From the NCBI GenBank assembly GCA_015232575.1, contig JADFZL010000011.1, positions 62,001 to 126,000 of the forward strand: a stretch of DNA of 64,000 nt. The letters are read 5' to 3'. The position numbers and the translations under genes were made by a program. Origin of the DNA: Candidatus Rifleibacteriota bacterium. GTDB taxonomy: Bacteria; Muiribacteriota; Ozemobacteria; Ozemobacterales; Ozemobacteraceae. The number at the start of each line of letters is the position of its first letter. The stretch's first letter is position 1. Below the pieces are notes generated by a model. The model ran no database searches and had not been told where the DNA came from. It was given only the letters and a program-made list of their open reading frames with translations. Shown here in pieces: positions 16,841 to 25,661 of this stretch.

Positions 16841-18904
16841 TTACTGCCCGAAGATTGGTGGAGGTGGCTGATAAGCCGGAATATTACCTTTGTTAGATTC
16901 TGTGCTGTTTTTTGAGCTGCTTTCTGAGACATTTTCCGACTTATTTTCGTTTTTGCTGTCCTGAGATTCTTCCTGAACCGCTTCCTGAGGTGCTTCCTGA
17001 CTATTCCCCTGAAAACCTTCTGAAGATATTTCATGACTCACTTCTGATTTTTTTTCTGATACTTTTTCATTTGCAGCAACTGGTTCCTCTATTGAAGAAT
17101 CATCAACACCTCTTTTTGCTTTCATGTGAAAATCAGCAAGTTTTTCAACCTCGCCATACCAGAGAGTAAGTGGTCCGCAGGTATTAGATAAAAAGGCAAT
17201 TTTATCAAAATTCGGTGTAAATTCAAATCTGCGAAGATTGAAAGAATCAAGATTCCCAAGAATTCTTCTCATCTGCTTGTCATTCAGACCTGTAAAACAA
17301 GTCACATTTCTCTCTGGAAATGGGTAAGGAGCAGGCCTTAAATTAAATGTTTCGACAGTATTCGGAAAATTTTCAGGTGGCTTCACGCCGAGAAACCAGA
17401 AAGTTTTCATTTTTGACAGATGAAGATAGTTTGTGTTCGACAAGCCAGAATCATAAATATTCCGGAATTTTCCATCAATAGTTTTAAATGCATAACAATA
17501 TTCCAGCTTCAAATCAAGAAAACCAGACGATTCCTCGGTTTTAGATTCACCGGGCGTCAAATGTGCTTTAAAAACATTTTTCAAATCCCACAGGGGACTC
17601 GAAATCTTTTGATTTGTAAGATTCCCTTCAAGAAAAAGAATTCTGTCACGCGACCAGAAGGACACCAGCTTAATTGTTTCACTTGCAGAATAGCGCTTAC
17701 TTTCATCTTCCAGAATTGTTCCCGAAGGCATAATTCTTATTCTGCGCAAAGTTGAAGTGGTAAAGTCAGATGAATCAAACTCTACTTTGTCCCTGCTCTG
17801 TCCTTTAACTTCAACGAAGGCAAAACTTTCAGAATCAGGTGCCCATAGTATTTCAGAAATGAAATTCGGAGTTGAAACAAAGTTGCACTTTACTGAATTA
17901 TCTTCGGTATTATATAAACTTATTTCCCTGCCGGTGGTAAAAAGAATCTTTTTGCAATCAGGAGACCAATTTGGATAAGCATACTGATAATCTGCAAAAA
18001 AATCATCCTTTGATTCAATTACCTTTGCAGACTTACTTTGTACATCATATACAAATATGCTTCTTCTTGAAGTCTTCAGTGATCGGGCCATCCCGGCAAG
18101 TTTATCAGATTTATTTGTCCATACATAATCAAGAAGAAACAAATCTGGTTCAAGAATATTTTCGCTCTGTGAAGCGCCTTTAAATAGAATTTTAGGAAGT
18201 CCTCTTTCTGTGAAGGCAAGAATTTTTCCATCCGGGGAAGGCAATATATCTCTGAATTCACGACCGGATGATGCAACGACTTCTGAAAATGATGCTGACA
18301 TGTCAAAGTATACAAGATGAGTGGCCTTTTCGTCGGGCCTTACTGTTAGAAAAGCATCCGGCCCCATCATTGCGAAATCAAGATCCGGAGCAACGGATTT
18401 TGATACAAAGGAAACAGGTTTCATGCCGATTTCATTTTCAAAGCAGCTCATTCGCCTTGGAAGTTGATCACGGATCTGCAAAAGAGATTCCCGGTTATCA
18501 AGAAGATGCGATTTTGATGTCTGCGGAATTTCTATCAGCGCAGCATTAACTTTTCCCAGAAAGGCATTCAAACCAATGTCAGAAAATGGAATTCTGTGAG
18601 TTTGAGGAAAAGACGTTTCACCACCCGCCGGAAGATATTCGAATTGAAGCGGGCTCTTTAACGTGGTTTTTCCGACTTTTTCAAGATAAATCAGATAATT
18701 ATCAAACAGATTCAAAATAAGATTCAATCTTCCGATTTCAAGGGACAAAGTCAGATCATTTCCCAGCGGCGAGCGGCTTACCGGAAGGTATGCTACACGA
18801 ATTTTCTTGCCCGTGAAAATAAGCAGGTTTTCTTCTGAAGCATAAGCAGTAGTACTCAAAATCAAACTTAATAAAATAGACAGTGTTATTCCAACTCTAC
18901 ACAT
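16841..18904 (-). CDS. Exported TolB/WD40-like beta-propeller protein
   Basis: The frame is open from 19171, but ATG at 18904 is preferred. A clear signal peptide begins there (VGITLSILLSLILSTTAYA) and AAGGTG is upstream, whereas the extra 89 codons would translate palindromic repeat DNA. The resulting protein is 687 residues. The body carries TolB-type propeller blades (LPSPDGKILAFTERG, YPNWSPDCKKILFTTGREI, ILWAPDSESFAFVEV). The last 80 residues are Glu/Ser/Asn-rich and disordered, ending in prolines. Such propellers act as protein-binding platforms outside the cytoplasm; no enzyme residues are evident. Confidence 0.8.
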   Translation of the reverse strand: MCRVGITLSILLSLILSTTAYASEENLLIFTGKKIRVAYLPVSRSPLGNDLTLSLEIGRLNLILNLFDNYLIYLEKVGKTTLKSPLQFEYLPAGGETSFPQTHRIPFSDIGLNAFLGKVNAALIEIPQTSKSHLLDNRESLLQIRDQLPRRMSCFENEIGMKPVSFVSKSVAPDLDFAMMGPDAFLTVRPDEKATHLVYFDMSASFSEVVASSGREFRDILPSPDGKILAFTERGLPKILFKGASQSENILEPDLFLLDYVWTNKSDKLAGMARSLKTSRRSIFVYDVQSKSAKVIESKDDFFADYQYAYPNWSPDCKKILFTTGREISLYNTEDNSVKCNFVSTPNFISEILWAPDSESFAFVEVKGQSRDKVEFDSSDFTTSTLRRIRIMPSGTILEDESKRYSASETIKLVSFWSRDRILFLEGNLTNQKISSPLWDLKNVFKAHLTPGESKTEESSGFLDLKLEYCYAFKTIDGKFRNIYDSGLSNTNYLHLSKMKTFWFLGVKPPENFPNTVETFNLRPAPYPFPERNVTCFTGLNDKQMRRILGNLDSFNLRRFEFTPNFDKIAFLSNTCGPLTLWYGEVEKLADFHMKAKRGVDDSSIEEPVAANEKVSEKKSEVSHEISSEGFQGNSQEAPQEAVQEESQDSKNENKSENVSESSSKNSTESNKGNIPAYQPPPPIFGQ

Positions 18905-19167
18905 TATTTTTATTGCACCTTCGCAGGCTCCGGAAAAACTCTGTAAAGAAAGATTTGAAGCGGCTTCCAGCCGCTTAGGACAAACACGGCTGGATGCCAC
19001 GTCTACGACTTTCCCCAAATTACCAATAACACCAACGCTATCCGTAGGGGCTTGATTTATCAAGCCCGAACTGAAGCCCGAATTGAAGCCTGAATTAAGG
19101 CACAAATCTACTGGTCTTGAAGTTTTTGCTTTTATATATTTCGAATTCATAACACAATATTTCCAAT
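18905..19167 (-). other. Intergenic region with palindromic elements
   Basis: The 263 bases between ispG and the propeller gene are richer in GC than the neighbours. They contain a palindrome AAGCGGCT-TCC-AGCCGCTT near 18958-18976 and GGGCTTGAT-TT-ATCAAGCCC at 19048-19067, the latter preceded by CGTA as in the element at 59726. Next to it GAAGCCCGAA-like words recur three times. The frame is open through this stretch (ATGA overlap with ispG at 19168-19171), but the encoded residues look like translated repeat. Confidence 0.6.
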
Positions 19168-20244
19168 TCATTTTTTCTCTCCCGAATTAATTTCATCTAT
19201 AAGGGCCTGCACAAGCAATTCTGCAGGAAGAGTTCTTACAATTTTTCCTTTTCGGAAAACAAGCCCCTGCTCTTTACCTCCGGCAATGCCATAGTCAGCA
19301 TCACTGGCTTCCCCCGGACCATTTACAGCGCAACCCATTACAGCAATCTTTACCGAATGTTTTATTTCCTTTAATCTTTCTCTAACTTCACGCGCAATCT
19401 GAATAAGCGGAATCTGACATCTTCCGCATGTCGGACAAGAAATAATAACCGGACCGAATTTCCTGATTCCGGTTGATTCAAGGATTTTTCTTCCAAGATC
19501 GACTTCCATTGCTGAATCGCCTGTCAGCGAAACCCTGATTGTATCACCGATTCCCTGCATCAGCAATGCACCGATTCCAATACATGATCTTACCATACCT
19601 TCTTCAGGAAGACCAGACTCAGTGATTCCAATATGCAGCGGATAATTGCACCTGGCGGCAAGGATCTGGTTTGCAGCGATTGTAAGTGCGATATCAAAAG
19701 CTTTTACAGCTATTTTTATCTCGAAAAAACCTTCTTTTTCAAGTAATTCAACTTCATTCATTGCAGATTCAGCAAGAGCTTCGGCAGTCACACCGCCATG
19801 TTTAAGGCGAATTTCAGGATCGAGAGAACCAGCATTCACACCGATTCTGATCGGAATGCCTGCATCCTTGCATGCTGCAACAACTTCCCTTATCTTTTCA
19901 CGGCTTCTCAGATTTCCCGGATTAATTCTAAGTGCATTAACACCTGATTTCACTGAAGTAAGAGCAAGCTGATGGTCAAAATGAATATCAGCAACTACGG
20001 GAATTACTGAATTTTTAACTATATCCTTCAAAGCTTCTGCTGCAGCCATATCCGGAACAGCAAGCCTTATTATTTCGCAACCGGCAAGCGCAAGTCTCTT
20101 TATATCAGAAACTGTCGCATCAACATCGCGTGTATCTGTTTTTGTCATTGTCTGAACAGAAACAGGTGAATCGCCGCCCACCGAAACACTTCCAATATAA
20201 ATTTTCTTTGATTCGCGTCTTTTATTTATCATATAGTCGGTCAC
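19168..20244 (-). CDS. ispG: 4-hydroxy-3-methylbut-2-enyl diphosphate synthase
   Basis: 358 residues, normal for bacterial IspG (GcpE). It converts 2-C-methyl-D-erythritol 2,4-cyclodiphosphate to HMBPP in the MEP isoprenoid pathway, using a 4Fe-4S cluster. The cluster ligands are visible in SCPTCGRC and GCAVNGPGEA; the N-terminal barrel has SVQTMTKTDTRDVDAT and VADIHFDH. The gene overlaps the SpoIIE-like gene by four bases, an unexpected partner. Reducing power would come from ferredoxin or flavodoxin, fitting the ferredoxin-linked iorAB. Confidence 0.97.
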   Translation of the reverse strand: MTDYMINKRRESKKIYIGSVSVGGDSPVSVQTMTKTDTRDVDATVSDIKRLALAGCEIIRLAVPDMAAAEALKDIVKNSVIPVVADIHFDHQLALTSVKSGVNALRINPGNLRSREKIREVVAACKDAGIPIRIGVNAGSLDPEIRLKHGGVTAEALAESAMNEVELLEKEGFFEIKIAVKAFDIALTIAANQILAARCNYPLHIGITESGLPEEGMVRSCIGIGALLMQGIGDTIRVSLTGDSAMEVDLGRKILESTGIRKFGPVIISCPTCGRCQIPLIQIAREVRERLKEIKHSVKIAVMGCAVNGPGEASDADYGIAGGKEQGLVFRKGKIVRTLPAELLVQALIDEINSGEKK

Positions 20245-22367
20245 CTTTTTGAAAGATCTTCACAAAGCTTTTTTCCAAGCAGAACAAATGAAATATCGTC
20301 TCCGGAATGCGATTCTAAAGCTATTTTTTCTGACAGATATTTGAAAAAGTTGTCAAAAAGCAGTTCTTCCGGGGAAAGTGAATCTATTGCCTTCATAAGC
20401 CCTTCACCATTTTCATCGCCAAACACTTTTGCAGTTCCATTTGAATAGGCAAAAATATATTCGAAATCAGCAAAATTTAGTGTTTTTTCAGCACAGGAAA
20501 GTTCAGATTCAAGCCCGAGTGGTTTGGAACTGCAAGCATCGGCAACAATTTTTCCTGATTTGGTTATCAAGACAGGAAAAGGATTTCCGGCATTAATGAT
20601 ACGCAATTTTCCATTTATGATATCGATAAGAGTTAAAGCCGATCGCAACGGCGGATTGGAAAATTCGTTAAGCATTGAATTCAGTTTTTTTATCTTTATT
20701 GCGATATCATTGTCGTCAGAATTGTACGACACTCTTAATGCGCTGTATATTCCGTGCAGAGTTATTGCAGCCCTCAATCCGTCATTAAAAGCATCGCATA
20801 ATGCTATGTATCCACATTTTCCTGATTCATGCACATCAACAAAATCGCCTTTAAACGTTGATGAAAGCCGCGTAAAAATTTTTACCGGCATTTGCATCCA
20901 GGTCTGCGGATAATATGCTTTATTCAGTCCTGAGTATATTTCAAGTGCACTCTGATGTTGTTTATGAGAAATTTCTCTCAGTAAAACTTCGTTGGCAAGG
21001 TTAATGCCGTTCAGAATTGGAATAATTTCGCTGCAGATTCCGTTCAGAAGCGCCTGTTCAGATTCAGAATATGGAAGTCCCGAGACTCTTGATCCCAGAA
21101 AAAGACTTCCAGCAATTTTGTTTTCCGCTGAAGCAGATGTTATCGGAAAAGCCATCTTGAATCCCATTTCCTGAAGTCTGAAATATGGCGTCAAATCAGT
21201 AATACGAGATTCCATGGCAGCTTCAATAATCGCCTCAAGGTCGTTGTACTCGTAGCAATTGAAATTGAGATCCGATTCGTCATTCAACAAACCCTGAGGG
21301 CTTGAATTCTTCAGATTCCATGCTGGAATGATAAGTGCAACAGATTTGCAGCCCAGCTCTTCAGATATTTCCTTCAGAAGGTTATCAGAAACTTCATTTA
21401 CATTTCTGCAGTTTCTCATTTTTTTCAGTATGGAAGTAAGAACCAAATGCGAATCAAATGTTTTCCGTCCAAAAATCTTATCAACAAGGTATCCGAGAAG
21501 TGTTTTCAACGGAGAAAAAATAGCAGCAATGCAGAGAGTTGATAATACCGCCGTATATGAATTACTCATTTGGAGTAGCCCCTGAAGCAGGTTCTCGAGT
21601 AACTCAAGGGTGGCTGCAAGTATTACAGAAAGCAGAGTGTAAACAAGACCTATTGTACAAATAATATCAACATCAAGAAGTTTGTACTTCAGCATTGAAT
21701 ATGCTATCAGGAAAGCCATTGCAATACTTAATCCGGGGAAAAGCCCGTAAGTATAAAGAGAGATCGACCCTGCTTCGCCGAAAATTCTGCTTAAAGCGGC
21801 AAAAACAGAACCTGCGGCAACCGGAAGAATTAAACCTGCGAAAACGTATTTCAGACGCTGTCTGTGAAATTCAGATCCGAGGCGCTTCCATGAATTGGAA
21901 TAGTTTATAAGTGTTATCAGCAGAAAGGTGATAATTACGGCTTTTACCGGAAACTCATAGAATCCAAATGAGAAAAAGAAACCATTTGATACTTCAATCA
22001 CACTGCAGACAAGCTTTCCAGACCATAAGAGCGCAGAAAGAAGCAAAACTGGGATAAGCAGTAGAAATCGGTTTTTTCTTCTGGATACAACTATGGAATC
22101 CTGAATTTTTGCCGGAAACACAGCAGAAAAAATGCTGAAAAAATATGCCAGCAGAACAGGCGGAGTAAAAAGCAGTGATAGTGTGAGTCGGTTGAGTCCG
22201 GTATAAAGCACTGCACCCTCAGCCAGAGCCCAGAAAAAAAACAGAAGAAGTATCAGACTGAAAAGCTGGTTTGAAGACTTTCCCGGGGATCTTATAATTA
22301 CAAGCATGCCGAGAATAAAATGTGTAAGCATCGCAGCAATGCATAAAAACAGGGGAAGTACGGACAT
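20241..22367 (-). CDS. Polytopic SpoIIE/PP2C-like protein with altered active site
   Basis: 708 residues. About eight membrane helices occupy residues 1-290, resembling the 7TM sensor of some histidine kinases. A GAF-like region follows (about 310-480) and a SpoIIE-type PP2C domain (about 490-700). The fold motifs are present (KGDFVDV, INAGNPFPVL, SKPLG, SGDDISFVLL). But the usual DVSGHG is replaced by DAFNDG, NAGH by NAGN and the metal-binding SDG by SNG. Loss of Asp at the last site predicts weak or no phosphatase activity, so it may be a binding pseudo-phosphatase. It overlaps ispG by four bases and lies five bases behind a pseudopilin gene. Confidence 0.85.
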   Translation of the reverse strand: MSVLPLFLCIAAMLTHFILGMLVIIRSPGKSSNQLFSLILLLFFFWALAEGAVLYTGLNRLTLSLLFTPPVLLAYFFSIFSAVFPAKIQDSIVVSRRKNRFLLLIPVLLLSALLWSGKLVCSVIEVSNGFFFSFGFYEFPVKAVIITFLLITLINYSNSWKRLGSEFHRQRLKYVFAGLILPVAAGSVFAALSRIFGEAGSISLYTYGLFPGLSIAMAFLIAYSMLKYKLLDVDIICTIGLVYTLLSVILAATLELLENLLQGLLQMSNSYTAVLSTLCIAAIFSPLKTLLGYLVDKIFGRKTFDSHLVLTSILKKMRNCRNVNEVSDNLLKEISEELGCKSVALIIPAWNLKNSSPQGLLNDESDLNFNCYEYNDLEAIIEAAMESRITDLTPYFRLQEMGFKMAFPITSASAENKIAGSLFLGSRVSGLPYSESEQALLNGICSEIIPILNGINLANEVLLREISHKQHQSALEIYSGLNKAYYPQTWMQMPVKIFTRLSSTFKGDFVDVHESGKCGYIALCDAFNDGLRAAITLHGIYSALRVSYNSDDNDIAIKIKKLNSMLNEFSNPPLRSALTLIDIINGKLRIINAGNPFPVLITKSGKIVADACSSKPLGLESELSCAEKTLNFADFEYIFAYSNGTAKVFGDENGEGLMKAIDSLSPEELLFDNFFKYLSEKIALESHSGDDISFVLLGKKLCEDLSKR

Positions 22368-22372
22368 ATCGG

Positions 22373-23095
22373 CTATCTGAATCTCCAGCCCGATTGTCCA
22401 ATTTTAGAATGGGCAGGCCTGAGAGTGACGGAAGTCATAATCGTTGAAAATTCACGGTTCTGTCTGACTTTCAACCTTATTCTGATGAAGGTAATACGCT
22501 TTCTTTCTTCTGTATCATTTCCTTTCAGATCAAACGGAAGAAAGAGTTGTCCTTCCCATTCTTTATCTCTCGTAACTTCACGATACGGAAAAAATATCTC
22601 AGGTTCAATGTTATCAGCTGTAATGAGCTTTTTAGGACCATCTTTGTTTATTTCTCTGAACAATGCCCATTGCTGTCCTGATTTTTCAAGAGAGTAAGAT
22701 ACTGTAACAAGCGCATCATCACCGGTGGCACCTTCTTCGTCAACCTGTCCATATCGGGTAAATCGTATGGAGCTTTCGCTTATTTCGAGAATCTCATTGG
22801 CACATTTAAGATCTGTTACCATAAGTTCCATTTTTCTGCGAGTCTCTGACTGCAAGGCAACTCTCAGCGTTCCGCGATTTGCTGTGTTAAGAGCTGTTGA
22901 CTGCATCAGGTACAATACTCCGCCTACCAGAACGAATAATAACATTCCGATAAGCAGCTCAACCAGGGTGAAAGCACGTTTCCCGCGGGAAACAATCCCG
23001 ACAGAGTTAAAACGAATTTTGCACTGAGTTACCATACCACCGTGAAAAAGGGTGGGAATTGCCATGTTTAAGCATGTTCTTAACCGCATAACCAA
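22373..23095 (-). CDS. Pseudopilin, PulJ/GspJ-like
   Basis: 240 residues if started at the TTG at 23095, which has AGGA about 9 bases upstream; ATGs at 23089 and 23035 are alternatives. The prepilin motif is RGKRA followed by FTLVELLIGM, then a hydrophobic helix (LLFVLVGGVLYLMQS). Cleavage would be after Ala rather than the usual Gly. The soluble part (TRRKMELMVTDLKCANEILE, KRITFIRIRLKV) resembles minor pseudopilins of the J type. It forms a pair with the next pseudopilin upstream, 132 bases away. Confidence 0.82.
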   Translation of the reverse strand: MVMRLRTCLNMAIPTLFHGGMVTQCKIRFNSVGIVSRGKRAFTLVELLIGMLLFVLVGGVLYLMQSTALNTANRGTLRVALQSETRRKMELMVTDLKCANEILEISESSIRFTRYGQVDEEGATGDDALVTVSYSLEKSGQQWALFREINKDGPKKLITADNIEPEIFFPYREVTRDKEWEGQLFLPFDLKGNDTEERKRITFIRIRLKVRQNREFSTIMTSVTLRPAHSKIGQSGWRFR

Positions 23096-23227
23096 ATGAA
23101 AATTCCTATTTTGTTAATTTATTTCAATGATACGCACGCCGTCATCGTTATATCAATGCAAATATTTCCGTTTTCCAAATATTAATAACTTTGCACACCG
23201 TTAATTTATTTTGAGAAGCACCAACAA

Positions 23228-23782
23228 CTATTTCTGGATACTGACAAGAGTTGCAAGTTCTGCAATACGTAAACCGCGGCTGTTAAATACTTTCACAATT
23301 ACCTTTTTCAGTCTTGGCGGAACTTTTGTATCAACTCTTTCGTCTACATCAGTTACACGCCTGAGCTTCGAAGTTTCATCGGGATAAAGTGCATATTCGC
23401 GTTTATACGTGTTTTTGTATAATTCCTTAAACATTTCATAGGCTTCTTTTTCTATGTCATCCTTGATTCTGTCTTCAGTAAAGATATCAGAAAAGATTTT
23501 TTCAAAACCATTTTTTGTGCTGTATGCATCCATAAAGTCAAGACCACGGTCACGATACAGGTCTCGAAAATTGTCAAAATCAGATTTTACGAGATCAAAT
23601 GGAAGCGATTTGATCTCTTCAATTTTATCTCTGGCAATATTATAACCAATGATGTGTTCGTAGGTCTCGTGTCCACCCTGAATTCCGAAACTGAACATTT
23701 TTGTGAATGGATAAGCAACAACTGCAGCCATTCCGAGAACCAGGATAATCTCAATCAATGAAAAAGCACGATTGCGAAACAT
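23228..23782 (-). CDS. Minor pseudopilin, GspI/PilV-like
   Basis: 184 residues. The N-terminus MFRNRA-FSLIEIILVLGM is a short prepilin leader with Glu at position +5 of the mature form and a hydrophobic helix. The body (YNIARDKIEEIKSLPFDLV) is typical of type I/V minor pseudopilins, which have conserved helices behind the membrane segment. The ribosome site is AAGGAAT. It pairs with the J-like gene and is read away from deoB. The 132 bases between the two pseudopilin genes are AT-rich with nothing recognisable. Confidence 0.85.
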   Translation of the reverse strand: MFRNRAFSLIEIILVLGMAAVVAYPFTKMFSFGIQGGHETYEHIIGYNIARDKIEEIKSLPFDLVKSDFDNFRDLYRDRGLDFMDAYSTKNGFEKIFSDIFTEDRIKDDIEKEAYEMFKELYKNTYKREYALYPDETSKLRRVTDVDERVDTKVPPRLKKVIVKVFNSRGLRIAELATLVSIQK

Positions 23783-23876
23783 TTTAATTCCTTAATAATC
23801 AAATAACAAAAGCACCTTCTGAAAAATGCTTTCTTTGGTATGATAACACGAATTATTGAGTAGATACAAAAAGAAT

Positions 23877-23905
23877 TTGATAAGAAGCTTATTGTCTGCT
23901 AAGAT
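23877..23905 (+). promoter_or_regulatory. Extended -10 promoter for deoB
   Basis: TTGATA (23877-23882), 17-base spacer, TGC then TAAGAT (23900-23905). Predicted start near 23912, about 38 bases before the chosen deoB ATG. Confidence 0.55.
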
Positions 23906-23949
23906 AAAGGCAAATAACCATATTTATGAAATGCGAAAGGAATATTAGA

Positions 23950-25101
23950 ATGAGAGCAATATGCATTGTACTTGACAGTGTCGGTATTGGAGCTATGCCA
24001 GATGCAGCCAAATATGGCGATGAAGGCTCTGCAACTCTTCAGAATACAGCAAAAGCAGTAGGCGGTCTCAAGCTTCCAAATTTAGGTAAAATGGGACTTG
24101 GCAATATAGAATCAATTCAAGGAATCGAGCCGGAGAAAACTCCGTCCGGAAGCTACGGCAAAATACTTGAATTATCACCTGGAAAAGATACAACGACGGG
24201 TCACTGGGAAATGATGGGTATAAAACTTGAGTATGCCTTTCCTCTTTTTCCAGAAGGATTTCCAAAAGAATGGCTGAAAAAATACGAAAAGGCAATCGGA
24301 AGAGAAACGATAGGCAATATTCCGGCATCGGGAACAGAAATTATTGCTCAACTTGGCGATGAGCACGTGAAAACAGGAAAACCTATTGTCTATACCTCTG
24401 CTGATTCTGTTTTTCAAGTCGCTGCACACGAGGAAGTCATTCCATTGAAGGAACTATACAGATTATGCGAAGTAGCACGTGATATGCTTCAGCCACCCGA
24501 CTTTGGCGTTGGCAGGGTTATTGCGCGCCCATTCATTGGAACCTCTGGTGCATACAAGCGAACTTCCAACCGTCATGATTTCAGCCTGAAGCCTGGAAAA
24601 ACCCTTCTGAATGTACTCGATGAAAAGGGAATTACTACTTACGGCATCGGAAAGATTTTTGATATCTACGCTGGACAGGGCGTAAACAAACACGTTTCTA
24701 TTAAAAATAACCTTGACGGAATGGACAAAACGATGTCAGCTCTGAAAGACACACCAGAAGGTTTCATTTTCACAAATCTGGTTGATTTCGACATGTTATT
24801 CGGACACCGCAGAGACGCAAGAGCTTATGCTGATGCCCTTGAAGAATTCGACAAGTGGCTTCCATCGTTTCTTGAAAATCTAAATCAGAATGATCTTCTT
24901 ATTCTAACTTCAGACCACGGATGCGATCCGACTTTCAAAGGCAGTGATCATACCCGCGAATATCCATTTGTACTATCATGGCAGAAAAATAAGCCCGGCA
25001 AAAACATCGGCATCAGACAAGGCCTCTGGGATATCGCCGCTTCAGTAGCATCGCACCTGAAAGTAAAATACGAATTCGGAACACCCTTCAACACAAAATA
25101 A
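23950..25101 (+). CDS. deoB: Phosphopentomutase
   Basis: Start chosen at ATG 23950, preceded by AAAGGAA 8 bases away; an earlier in-frame ATG at 23926 has no ribosome site. This gives 383 residues, usual for DeoB. It interconverts ribose 1-phosphate and ribose 5-phosphate (and the deoxy forms) in nucleoside salvage. Alkaline-phosphatase-fold metal motifs are visible: VLDSVGIGAMPDA near the N-terminus, PGKDTTTGHWEMMG (about 75-90), NLVDFDMLFGHRRD and TSDHGCDPTFKGSDHTREY near the C-terminus. It stands alone, not in a deo operon. Confidence 0.96.
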   Translation: MRAICIVLDSVGIGAMPDAAKYGDEGSATLQNTAKAVGGLKLPNLGKMGLGNIESIQGIEPEKTPSGSYGKILELSPGKDTTTGHWEMMGIKLEYAFPLFPEGFPKEWLKKYEKAIGRETIGNIPASGTEIIAQLGDEHVKTGKPIVYTSADSVFQVAAHEEVIPLKELYRLCEVARDMLQPPDFGVGRVIARPFIGTSGAYKRTSNRHDFSLKPGKTLLNVLDEKGITTYGIGKIFDIYAGQGVNKHVSIKNNLDGMDKTMSALKDTPEGFIFTNLVDFDMLFGHRRDARAYADALEEFDKWLPSFLENLNQNDLLILTSDHGCDPTFKGSDHTREYPFVLSWQKNKPGKNIGIRQGLWDIAASVASHLKVKYEFGTPFNTK

Positions 25102-25211
25102 TCTTTATGAATTCCTTCGCAATCAAAATGAAGCGTCGTTTAGATTAAGGTTGTATCTATCCGTCGCTTCAAAGCAAAGGCACGATATTCGTAATTGGAT
25201 TTTAACTGAAT

Positions 25212-25354
25212 GCCACTGACCGGGAAGCACTTAATCAAATTCGCGAAAAAAACTATTGCCTTCCATACCTGAACAGCCGAATAAAGTTGTAGCCATCGGT
25301 GTCGAATTCAATCGCGAAAAACGCAACTTTACAAAATGGTTATCCGAAAAATAA
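25212..25354 (+). pseudogene. C-terminal remnant of a PD-(D/E)XK nuclease-type protein
   Basis: Reading 25212 onward gives ATDREALNQIREKNYCLPYL, then the frame breaks. The frame starting at 25283 continues KVVAIGVEFNREKRNFTKW and LSEK to the TAA at 25352-25354. Together these match, from memory, the C-terminus of the AAA-ATPase-like family with a C-terminal PD-(D/E)XK nuclease domain (DUF1703/PDDEXK_9). The rest of the gene is missing and there is a frameshift near 25270-25285, so it is a decayed fragment. Confidence 0.65.
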
Positions 25355-25381
25355 TGCACTTTTCAGATGAATGTGTGGATA

Positions 25382-25450
25382 TCAGCCTTTATCAAATTGC
25401 TGCCCATGAGCTTTTGCAGCGATTTCGATAGCCCTTGCCAGTGTACTCAC
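25382..25450 (-). pseudogene. Truncated start of a RelA/SpoT-type HD phosphohydrolase gene
   Basis: A GTG at 25450 is preceded by AGGAG (25457-25461) and encodes STLARAIEIAAKAHGQQFDKG, then TGA. This is the characteristic N-terminus of HD phosphohydrolases related to RelA/SpoT/MESH1, which normally continue GxPYxxHP; only 22 codons remain. An extended -10 (TGGTATAAT, box at 25478-25483) still stands upstream. The gene was apparently cut off by a deletion joining it to the neighbouring nuclease remnant. Confidence 0.55.
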
Positions 25451-25528
25451 TTTTTTCTCCTGAAATTAATTGGAACTATTATACCATTACTGGCATCATT
25501 CGGCGAAAACATTATCATACAGCTTTCC

Positions 25529-25584
25529 ATAAAGTACAAAACTGCCGTAGTTCCATTTGGGACTACGGCAGTTTTGTACTTTAT
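25529..25584. repeat. Long perfect hairpin, 26-bp stem
   Basis: Arms 25529-25551 and 25562-25584 are exact 23-base reverse complements; the inner TCC/GGG adds three more pairs (one G-U in RNA), leaving the loop ATTT. No T-run follows on either strand. It lies between the gene remnants and a secreted-protein gene. The remaining bases of the 25102-25661 spacer show nothing recognisable. Confidence 0.85.
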
Positions 25585-25661
25585 GTTTGCAAAGACAGTA
25601 TTGACGATTGTTAATAAGCAACTACTTGTAAAATCACGGGTAAATCAGCTTTATAAGCAGT

